Source of the DNA: Virgisporangium ochraceum
Lineage (GTDB): Bacteria; Actinomycetota; Actinomycetes; Mycobacteriales; Micromonosporaceae
DNA length: 64,000 nt
Assembly (NCBI RefSeq): GCF_016863655.1
Contig: NZ_BOPH01000088.1
Location: 372,001-436,000 of the forward strand
Reading direction: 5' to 3'
Shown here: piece after piece, positions 57,440 to 64,000 of the stretch
Layout: each line of letters begins with the position of its first letter
Numbering within the stretch: position 1 is the first letter of the stretch
Translations under genes and position numbers: made by a program
The notes under the pieces: generated by a model
The model's input: only the letters and a program-made list of their open reading frames with translations
Database searches by the model: none
Told to the model about the DNA's origin: nothing

Positions 57440-60082
57440 ATGTCCGCAGCCGGTCGGGACAGCGTCGATGGTGTGGATGGAGCTTCCAGCGTCGAGGCCG
57501 GGACCGCCGTCGAGGTGCCGGCGGCCACCGGGCTGACCGCGGCACAGGTGCGGGACCTGCTCGCGACGGTGGGTCCCAACGCGCTGCCCGAGGCGTCGCG
57601 TCCGGGTGTGTGGCTGCCGTTGCTACGACAGCTGACCCACTTCTTCGCGCTGATGCTGTGGGTCGCCGCCGGCCTTGCGGCGGTCGCCGGGATGGCCCAG
57701 TTGGCGATCGCGATCGTGATCGTGGTGCTGGTCAACGGCGGGTTCGCGTTCGCGCAGGAGTACCGGGCCGACCGTGCCGCCGACCGGCTGCGCGGTCTCA
57801 TGCCGGCCACGGCGGTCGTCCGCCGGGACGGGCGGCGCCACACCGTGCCGGCCACCGACCTCGTCCCCGGTGATCTGGTGATCCTCGAGGCCGGCGACCG
57901 GGTCAGCGCCGACCTGACCGCGGTCCGGCTGGAGAGCCTGGCGGTGGACGAGTCGTTGCTGACCGGCGAGTCCGTCCCCCGCCGCCCCGGTACCGGGGAT
58001 CCGCTGCACGCCGGCACCTTCGTGGTGGAGGGCGCCGGCGAGGCGGTGGTGGTCGCCACCGGTACCCGGACGCGGCTGGCCTCCATCGCCGCGCTGACGC
58101 AGCGGACCCGCCGGCCGACGAGCCCGTTGGCGCTGCGGCTCAACCGCGTCGTCGGCATCGTGGCCGCGTCGGCGGTCGGTGTGGGAACGGTGTTCTTCGC
58201 CGTCGCGCTGCTGCTCGGGATGCCGTTGATGGACGGCTTCCTGTTCGCGTTGGGCGTCACCGTCGCACTCGTGCCGGAAGGGCTGCTGCCGACCGTCACG
58301 CTGTCGCTGGCCCGCGGTGCGCACACGATGGCCGATCGGCAGGCGTTGATCAAGCGGCTGGAGGCGGTGCAGACGCTCGGCTCCGTCACCTTCATCTGCA
58401 CCGACAAGACCGGCACCCTGACCCGCAACGAGATGGCGGTCACCGAGGTGTGGACGCCGGCGGGCTCCGCGCGGGTGACGGGTGTCGGGTACGACCCCGC
58501 CGGTGAGGTGGTGGCGGCCGCTCCGGTGCGCGCGGCGGTCGCCGACGTCGCGTACGCCGGCGCACGGGCGTCCAGTGGCCGGCTCGCGCGGCGCGACGGT
58601 GGCTGGGTCGCCTCCGGTGACCCGATGGACGTGGCGCTGCACGTCCTGGCCCGCCGCGCCAGGATCGACGTCACCGGCCGGGAGCGCTCGGAACCCACGA
58701 CCGCCCGGTTCCCGTTCGACCCGCGCCGGCTGACCGCCGCCACCCGGGTCGGGCCGGACCTGTACGTCAAGGGCGCACCGGAGGCCGTGCTCGCCCGGTG
58801 CCGGTCCGCCGGTGACGCGTCGAGGGTCGCCACCGACATGGCCGACCGCGGGCTGCGGGTGCTCGCGGTCGCGCACCGCGGCGGGCTCGGCCCGGACTGC
58901 GACCGCGACCGGGACGAACGCGACCTGACCCTCGTCGGCATCGTCGGCCTGCTCGACCCGCCCCGGCCGGACGCCGCCGGCGCGGTCGCCGCCTGCCGCC
59001 GCGCCGGCATCCGGCTCGCGATGGTGACCGGCGACCACCCTGGCACCGCCCGTGCCGTCGCCCTCGAGGTCGGACTGTCCACCGTGGACTCACCGGTGGT
59101 CGAGGGACCCGACCTGCCCGGTGACGACGACGCGCTCGGCGACCTGATCGACCGGGACGGCATCGTCCTGGCGAGGGTCTCTCCGGAGGACAAGCTGCGG
59201 ATCGCCCGCGTCCTCCAGCAGCGTGGCCACGTCGTCGCGATGACCGGTGACGGGGTCAACGACGCACCGGCCCTGCGGGAGGCCGACATCGGCGTGGCGA
59301 TGGGTGCGACCGGCAGCGATGTCGCCCGCGAGGCGGCCGACCTGGTACTGCTCGACGACCGCTTCGCGACCATCGTGTCGGCGGTCGAGCTCGGCCGGGC
59401 CACGTTCGCCAACATCCGCCGGTTCCTGACCTACCACCTCACCGACAACGTCGCCGAACTGGCGCCGTTCCTCGCCTGGGCGCTCAGCGGCGGCAGCTTC
59501 CCGCTCGCCATCGGCGTGCTGCAGGTCCTGGCCCTGGACATCGGCACCGACCTGCTTCCCGCGCTCGCGCTCGGTGGCGAGCCGCCGAGCCGGCGGACCA
59601 TGGTCAGCAGGGCCCGGACCGGTCAGCTCATCGACGCCGGGGTGCTGACCCGCGCGTTCGGCGTCCTCGGCCCCGCCGAGGTGGTCGTCTCGCTCTGCGC
59701 GTTCGCGGCCGTGCTCCTGGCCGGCGGGTGGACGTGGGGCGACGACCCGTCCGGCGCCCTGCTCGCCACGGCGTCGGGGACGGCGTTCGCCGCCATCGTC
59801 CTGGGCCAGCTCGCCAACGCGTTCGCGTGCCGCAGCGAGGTCCGTCCGGTGTACCGGATCCCGCTGTGGAGCAACCACCTGCTGCCACTGGCGGTCGGCG
59901 TCGAGCTGGTGCTGCTCGTCGTGTTCCTGGCGGTGGGGCCGGTCGCCGGTGCGCTGGGCGGCGCCTGGCCCTCGGCGTCCGGCTGGGCCCTCGCCGGTCT
60001 GGCGGTTCCGGTGGTCCTGCTGGCCGACACGCTCTTCAAAGCGGCCCTTCGGCGCCGGTTCGGCCGCGTGGAAACGAGGTGA
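57440..60082 (+). CDS. P-type cation ATPase (P2A-like, CtpF type)
   Basis: An 880-residue pump. The actuator motif is TGES (175-178), the phosphorylation site DKTGT (322-326), and the hinge GDGVNDAPALREADIGVAMG. The transmembrane metal site region reads VPEGLLPT (279 on), as in calcium/cation ATPases. About ten helices are present, with the last six after residue 650. CtpF (Rv1997) of the M. tuberculosis DosR regulon is the closest known type. ATG 57440 has no ribosome site and abuts a DosR-like box, so a downstream GTG (57473 or 57512) may be the real start. Confidence 0.92.
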   Translation: MSAAGRDSVDGVDGASSVEAGTAVEVPAATGLTAAQVRDLLATVGPNALPEASRPGVWLPLLRQLTHFFALMLWVAAGLAAVAGMAQLAIAIVIVVLVNGGFAFAQEYRADRAADRLRGLMPATAVVRRDGRRHTVPATDLVPGDLVILEAGDRVSADLTAVRLESLAVDESLLTGESVPRRPGTGDPLHAGTFVVEGAGEAVVVATGTRTRLASIAALTQRTRRPTSPLALRLNRVVGIVAASAVGVGTVFFAVALLLGMPLMDGFLFALGVTVALVPEGLLPTVTLSLARGAHTMADRQALIKRLEAVQTLGSVTFICTDKTGTLTRNEMAVTEVWTPAGSARVTGVGYDPAGEVVAAAPVRAAVADVAYAGARASSGRLARRDGGWVASGDPMDVALHVLARRARIDVTGRERSEPTTARFPFDPRRLTAATRVGPDLYVKGAPEAVLARCRSAGDASRVATDMADRGLRVLAVAHRGGLGPDCDRDRDERDLTLVGIVGLLDPPRPDAAGAVAACRRAGIRLAMVTGDHPGTARAVALEVGLSTVDSPVVEGPDLPGDDDALGDLIDRDGIVLARVSPEDKLRIARVLQQRGHVVAMTGDGVNDAPALREADIGVAMGATGSDVAREAADLVLLDDRFATIVSAVELGRATFANIRRFLTYHLTDNVAELAPFLAWALSGGSFPLAIGVLQVLALDIGTDLLPALALGGEPPSRRTMVSRARTGQLIDAGVLTRAFGVLGPAEVVVSLCAFAAVLLAGGWTWGDDPSGALLATASGTAFAAIVLGQLANAFACRSEVRPVYRIPLWSNHLLPLAVGVELVLLVVFLAVGPVAGALGGAWPSASGWALAGLAVPVVLLADTLFKAALRRRFGRVETR

Positions 60083-60087
60083 GCACG

Positions 60088-61221
60088 ATGCGTCAGTCCA
60101 TACGGTTGGGTCGCGTCGCCGGGATCGCGGTGGGTGTCCACTGGTCGGTGCTCGTCATCGTCGGGCTGCTCGCCTGGGGGCTCGCCGGCTCGCTGCTGCC
60201 GACGGCCGTTCCCGGGCAGCCGCCCGGCGCGTACCTGGCCGCCGGTCTGCTCGTCGCCACCACGTTCTTCGGCTGCGTGCTCGCCCACGAGCTCGCCCAC
60301 GCCATCGTGGCGCGCTGGTTCGGCGTCGGCGTGCGGCGGATCACCCTGTGGCTGCTCGGCGGCGTATCGGAGCTCGACGAGGAGGCCCCGACTCCGTCGG
60401 CCGAACTGGCCATCGCCGGTGCCGGTCCGCTGATGAGCCTGCTCCTGGGCGCCGCTGGCGCGCTGGGGCTGGTGTGGGCACGCGCCGCCGGCCTCGGGGA
60501 CCTCGTCGTCGCGAGCCTGGCCTGGCTGGCCGGGGTCAACGTGGTCCTCGCGGTGTTCAACCTGCTGCCCGGGGCACCCCTGGACGGCGGCCGCGTCCTG
60601 CGGGCGGTCCTGTGGCGGATCCGCGGCGACCGGTACGCCGCGCAGGTCTCGGCCGACCGGGCCGGGTCGGTGGTGGGGCTCCTGCTGGCCGTCGGCGGGA
60701 TCGTCCAGATCCTGGTCGCCGGCGACCTGTCCGGGCTCTGGCTGGTGCTGCTCGGCTGGTACCTGGTCTGGGCGGCGACCGCCGAAGGGGCGTCGGCGCG
60801 CGTCCGCGCGGTGCTCGACCGGCTGACGGTCGCGCAGATCATGACCCCGCGGCCGGTGTGCGCACCGGCCGGGCAGATCATCGACGACTTCGTCGCCACC
60901 GTCGCATCCGCGGCCCGTCACCGCGTGTTCCCCGTGGTCGACGGCGGGCACCGGCTCGTCGGCATCCTGCACCTGGCGCGCCTGACCCGCGTCGCGCCGC
61001 CCGACCGGGCGGTGCTCCGCGTCGCCGCCGTCGCGGCGCCGGCCGCCGCGTCGGTCACGGTGCGTCCGTGGGACCCGGCATCGGCCGTGACGCGGGCCCT
61101 CGGCCCGGGCAGCCCGCTGCTCGTCGTGGTCGACGACGGTCGGGTGGTGGTCGGGGTGGTCACCGTCGACGACGTGGACCGCGCCGTCGAGCTGGCCCCG
61201 CTGAGCCGACCGGCGACGTGA
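60088..61221 (+). CDS. M50 site-2 protease with CBS domains (Rip3 type)
   Basis: A 377-residue intramembrane metalloprotease. ATG 60088 follows GAGGTGA; GTG 60079 overlaps the ATPase stop. The zinc motif HELAH is at 67-71 and the third ligand Asp166 is in NLLPGAPLDGGR. Six helices fill the first 245 residues, and a CBS pair (about 250-370, starting with VAQIMTPRPV) follows. Rip3 (Rv2625c) of the M. tuberculosis DosR regulon has the same build. It probably cleaves a membrane-bound regulator when the CBS pair senses nucleotide state. Confidence 0.93.
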   Translation: MRQSIRLGRVAGIAVGVHWSVLVIVGLLAWGLAGSLLPTAVPGQPPGAYLAAGLLVATTFFGCVLAHELAHAIVARWFGVGVRRITLWLLGGVSELDEEAPTPSAELAIAGAGPLMSLLLGAAGALGLVWARAAGLGDLVVASLAWLAGVNVVLAVFNLLPGAPLDGGRVLRAVLWRIRGDRYAAQVSADRAGSVVGLLLAVGGIVQILVAGDLSGLWLVLLGWYLVWAATAEGASARVRAVLDRLTVAQIMTPRPVCAPAGQIIDDFVATVASAARHRVFPVVDGGHRLVGILHLARLTRVAPPDRAVLRVAAVAAPAAASVTVRPWDPASAVTRALGPGSPLLVVVDDGRVVVGVVTVDDVDRAVELAPLSRPAT

Positions 61222-61233
61222 CCGGCCGGACGG

Positions 61234-62283
61234 TCACAGCCACCGGCGCCGGCGGAACAGGACGTACAGGGCAAGGCAGATCAGCGCCATCAGCCCGAGC
61301 GAGAACGGGTAGCCGCCCCGCCACAGCAGCTCCGGCATGTGGTGGAAGTTCATCCCGTAGATGGTGCCGACGAGCGTCGGCGCGAAGAGGATCGCCGCCC
61401 ACGCGGAGATCCGCTTGATCTCCTCGCTCTGGGCGTAGCTGGCCTCGGTGAGCCGTTCCATCTTCCCGGTCTGGGCCTGCGACACCAGCGTGGCGTTGAC
61501 CGTGAGGATGTGGTCGAGCAGCTGGCGGAAGCCGTCGACCCGTTCGGCCACGACGGTCGCGTGGTCGGTGACGTCGCGCAGGTACCGGCGGAGCTCGTCG
61601 TGGATGCGGTGCTTCTCGAACCCGGCCACCAGCGCGCTCAGGACGTCCAGCAGCGGCCGGGTGGCGCGCTGGAACCCGATGACCTCCCGGGTCAGCTCGT
61701 AGATGCGCCGCGACACGTTCGGGTCGCCGCGGAACACCTCGGTCTCGATCTCGTCGATGTCGTTCTGCAGACCGGTGACCACAGGCGCGTATCCGTCGAC
61801 GACGTGGTCCAGCACCGCGTAGAGCACTGCCTCCGGGCCGTGGCGAAGCAGCTCGGGGTTGTTCTCCATGCGGGTGCGTACGGCCGCCAGGTCCGGTGCG
61901 TCGCCGTGCCGGACGGTGAGCACCAGACCGTCACCGACGAACACGTGCACCTCGCCGAAGCGGACCTCCTCGGTGGCGTCGACGTAGCGGGCGGTGCGCA
62001 GGGCGACGAACAGCGTGTCGCGGTACCGGTCGAGCTTGGGCCGCTGGTGGGCCTTGATGGCGTCTTCGACGGCGAGGTGGTGCAGGCCGAACTCGTCGGC
62101 CGCCGCCAGCAGTTGCGCCTCGGCGGGGTGGCTGAGGCCGATCCAGGCCATGGTGCCGGGGCGTTGCCGCAGCCGTCGGTTGGTCTCGGCGACGGTGGGC
62201 AGGCATTCCACCCGTCGACCGTCGTGGTAGATGACCGCCGCGACCAGACCGTCGGGGTGCGGCGCCGTCACGGTCCGGTCCAT
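61234..62283 (-). CDS. corA: CorA-type magnesium/cobalt channel
   Basis: A 349-residue channel from ATG 62283 behind GAGGAGGAG. The long cytosolic N-terminal domain and stalk helix end in two helices with the selectivity motif YGMNF near residue 318. The basic tail is RRRRW. It mediates passive Mg2+ (or Co2+, Ni2+) entry. A strong DosR-like box lies 122 bp upstream. Its stop is 12 bases from the end of the M50 gene. Confidence 0.93.
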   Translation of the reverse strand: MDRTVTAPHPDGLVAAVIYHDGRRVECLPTVAETNRRLRQRPGTMAWIGLSHPAEAQLLAAADEFGLHHLAVEDAIKAHQRPKLDRYRDTLFVALRTARYVDATEEVRFGEVHVFVGDGLVLTVRHGDAPDLAAVRTRMENNPELLRHGPEAVLYAVLDHVVDGYAPVVTGLQNDIDEIETEVFRGDPNVSRRIYELTREVIGFQRATRPLLDVLSALVAGFEKHRIHDELRRYLRDVTDHATVVAERVDGFRQLLDHILTVNATLVSQAQTGKMERLTEASYAQSEEIKRISAWAAILFAPTLVGTIYGMNFHHMPELLWRGGYPFSLGLMALICLALYVLFRRRRWL

Positions 62284-62404
62284 CGGCTCTCCTCCTCGGT
62301 GCCGGTACCTGTGCCGTCGGGGCGGCGGCACCCGGGAGGGCTGCCGCACGACCATCGTGGCGCCGGCGGAGCACATGCGGGAGGGGCGGGAGTCGGCCGG
62401 TCCC

Positions 62405-62418
62405 GGGACCTTGGTCCC
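62405..62418 (-). promoter_or_regulatory. DosR-like box (strong)
   Basis: GGGACCTTGGTCCC has complete GGGACC/GGTCCC arms. It sits between the USP stop (62445) and corA. Confidence 0.78.
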
Positions 62419-62444
62419 GGGACCGCAATGGCACGGCCGGGTGC

Positions 62445-63308
62445 TCAGTCCAGCTGGAGCACGACGACCGGGCACGGAGCGGCGCGGATCAACCGGCGCG
62501 GGACCGGACCGAGCGCCTGGCCGCTGCGGGCCGGCCGGCTCCGGGCACCGACGACCAGCAGCGCGGCGTCGGAGGCGGTGCGGGCGAGCGTGGCCGCGAC
62601 GTCGGAGCCGCACACCGCGTGCCTGCGCACCGTCACGTCGGGCTGTTTCTCCGCCCAGCCGGCCAGCTCCTCGGCCAGCAGGCGGTCGGCGTCCTCGTTC
62701 GCACTCGGACGGTTGAACGCGAACGGGTCGAGGGTGCCGAGCCCGGCCTCGGGCAGCGCGCCCCACACCAGAACCGCCCGCAGCGGGACCCCGCGGGCGG
62801 CTGCCGCCTGGAATCCGAACCTCAGCAACGGGTCGGCGGAGGAGACACCGTCGACCCCGACGACGACATCACCGCCGGCGACCAGACCGGAGTGGCTGAT
62901 CAGAACGGGACATCGGGCGTGTGCGGCCACCCGCTCTGGCAGTGTGGGGGCGCCGGTGACCGCCCCGGGTCGGGCATGGGTGACCGCCGGGACCACTGCC
63001 AGCGCCGCATCCGGCGACATGCCGATGAGGATCTCGGCCGGGTCGCCGGGCGCCACGCGGTAGTCCACCGGCAGTGCCGGGTGCGACTCTCGCAGCCATC
63101 TCAACGCGGCTCCCATCGCCCGCTGGGCGGTGGTCAGCTGCGGCGCCCAGCCGATCGGTCCGGCGGTGGGATCCGGTGGCGTGTAGGTCGTGAGTACGCG
63201 GATGGGACGCTCGTGGAGCAGAGCCTCGTTCGCGGCGAGCCGTACCGCCGTCCGGTCCGCGACCGTCCCGGTGACGAGGACGGTCACCGGGAGCTGAACC
63301 GCCGTCAT
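62445..63308 (-). CDS. Universal stress protein, tandem domain (divergent)
   Basis: A 287-residue two-domain USP from ATG 63308 behind AGAGGAGG. The first domain starts with VTVLVTGTVADRTAVRLAANEAL, the second with DVVVGVDGVSSADPLLRFGF. The ATP loops are absent or altered (LVVGARSRPARSGQALGPVPR), so ATP binding is doubtful. It follows a possible 45-residue gene by 37 bases. Confidence 0.87.
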   Translation of the reverse strand: MTAVQLPVTVLVTGTVADRTAVRLAANEALLHERPIRVLTTYTPPDPTAGPIGWAPQLTTAQRAMGAALRWLRESHPALPVDYRVAPGDPAEILIGMSPDAALAVVPAVTHARPGAVTGAPTLPERVAAHARCPVLISHSGLVAGGDVVVGVDGVSSADPLLRFGFQAAAARGVPLRAVLVWGALPEAGLGTLDPFAFNRPSANEDADRLLAEELAGWAEKQPDVTVRRHAVCGSDVAATLARTASDAALLVVGARSRPARSGQALGPVPRRLIRAAPCPVVVLQLD

Positions 63309-63345
63309 GGCTACCTCCTCTGGTGGATGTGTGGCCGTGTCGGGC

Positions 63346-63483
63346 TCAGCCGATCGCGGCGCGGTGCCGGCGTCGGTTCGCCGCGATGGTGGTCCACCCG
63401 TCCGCGCCGCCGGGAGCGAACGCCGTGTCGCACTGCTGGAGAGCATCGTCGAAGCTCAACGCGAGTGTGCGTAGGCGTCGCAT
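63346..63483 (-). CDS. Possible 45-residue protein upstream of the USP
   Basis: ATG 63483 lies seven bases after a GGAG site. The 45-residue product begins MRRLRTLALSFDDALQQCDT, continues with APGGADGWTTIAANRRRH and ends in a basic tail. No homology is recognised. Support: a good ribosome site, non-random composition, placement just upstream of the USP in the same direction, and a DosR-like box 103 bp upstream. Confidence 0.5.
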   Translation of the reverse strand: MRRLRTLALSFDDALQQCDTAFAPGGADGWTTIAANRRRHRAAIG

Positions 63484-63585
63484 GATGAGCTCCTTCGCTC
63501 CCACATCGGCACCGTCAGGTACCGCACGTGTCGAGGCTCGCGCCCGGACGGCCCGACTGATCAGGACCGCTTTCCTCTCCCGACC

Positions 63586-63599
63586 GGGCCGAAAGACCC
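63586..63599 (+). promoter_or_regulatory. DosR-like box
   Basis: GGGCCGAAAGACCC lies 56 bp before the DUF4389 gene, with a weak AGGAC half-site 23 bp to the left. Confidence 0.65.
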
Positions 63600-63654
63600 G
63601 TTACCGCCGGTCGTCCCGGCCGTGTGCTGGAGGGGAAGGAAGAGGAGGGTGAAC

Positions 63655-64000
63655 ATGCGACCCAGCCCCGTGCGGTTGACCGCGCGGCCCGACGAACCGG
63701 GGCGATGGCTCTGGCTGGTCAAGTGGCTGCTGCTGATCCCGCACTACATCGTTCTGGCGGTGCTGTGGGTGGCGTTCGTCGCGCTGACGCTCGTCGCCTA
63801 TGTCGCCGTGCTGCTGACCGGGCGGTACCCGGCCGGCATCCACGAGTTCAATGTCGGCGTGCTGCGCTGGACGTGGCGAGTCGGCTACTACGGCTACGCG
63901 GCGCTGGGCACCGACCGGTACCCGCCGTTCACGCTGGACGACGTGCCGGACTACCCGGCCCGGATCGAAGCCGACCGGCCGGAGCGGCTGCCCCGCTGGC
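63655..64000 (+). CDS. DUF4389 membrane protein (3' truncated by window edge)
   Basis: The frame is open to the end of the window; 115 residues are visible. ATG 63655 follows GGAGGG. The family pattern is clear: PDEPGRWLWLVKWLLLIPHY, then one or two helices (about 30-55), then LLTGRYPAGIHEFNVGVLRW and YPPFTLDDVPDYP. Function unknown. Confidence 0.85.
   Translation, partial: MRPSPVRLTARPDEPGRWLWLVKWLLLIPHYIVLAVLWVAFVALTLVAYVAVLLTGRYPAGIHEFNVGVLRWTWRVGYYGYAALGTDRYPPFTLDDVPDYPARIEADRPERLPRW

Noticed and set aside
1..64000. Prophage, integrative element, IS element, CRISPR array, tRNA or rRNA
   Set aside because: No integrase, transposase, terminal repeats, spaced direct-repeat arrays or recognisable RNA genes were seen on either strand.

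Overview
The window is one strand-switching stretch of an extremely GC-rich actinobacterial chromosome. GTG starts, ATGA/GTGA stop-start overlaps, F420-type and universal-stress proteins, and DosR-like operators all point to a filamentous or mycelial actinomycete; a Micromonosporaceae-like source is only a guess. No rRNA, tRNA, CRISPR, phage or transposase gene is visible. About 55 protein genes fill it almost completely and no gene-free stretch exceeds 300 bases.

Layout. 1-6.6 kb: a partial GH65 phosphorylase, a small membrane protein, an MMPL transporter and a polysaccharide deacetylase. 5.8-11.8 kb: one operon of SDR, sugar-isomerase-like protein, F420-type reductase, crtB, crtI and crtY (carotenoid). 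11.8-15.1 kb: AI-2E-type permease, GlsB-like protein and CBS-BON protein, facing a USP-DUF302 pair. 15.15-18.45 kb: a persulfide/sulfite detoxification operon (three rhodanese-type proteins and TauE) behind two CstR/CsoR-type palindromes. 18.5-24.6 kb: a signalling block (PAS hybrid kinase, EAL protein, GGDEF protein) with a frameshifted secreted protein. 24.6-31 kb: a very large multicopper oxidase, a methyltransferase and a fasciclin protein. 31-37.7 kb: a two-component system with ApbE, an FMN-binding protein and a ferric-reductase-like membrane protein, then an ABC exporter. 37.8-45.6 kb: an M48 membrane protease operon, secreted proteins, a DUF2202 protein, a USP and an esterase. 45.6-64 kb: phosphoribosyltransferase-hydrolase fusion, USPs, a PAP2-PhoD fusion beside a PPDK/RPH-like phosphotransferase, alcohol dehydrogenase, CtpF-like P-type ATPase, M50-CBS protease, CorA, USP, and a partial DUF4389 protein.

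Unifying theme. Reading the intergenic regions by eye, nearly every transcription unit outside the sulfur, signalling and flavin blocks has one or two copies of a 14-bp inverted repeat of form GGGnC(C)nnnGGnCCC, often as tandem pairs 22-23 bp apart, usually 55-140 bp upstream of the start. This closely resembles the mycobacterial DosR/DevR box. Several genes have family counterparts in the Mycobacterium tuberculosis DosR regulon (USPs, Hrp1-like CBS protein, Rip3-like M50-CBS protease, CtpF-like ATPase, Rv0571c-like fusion). I infer that this is a dormancy/hypoxia island that also covers carotenoid synthesis, a multicopper oxidase, envelope export and phosphate-metabolising enzymes. No DosR/DosS pair is in the window.
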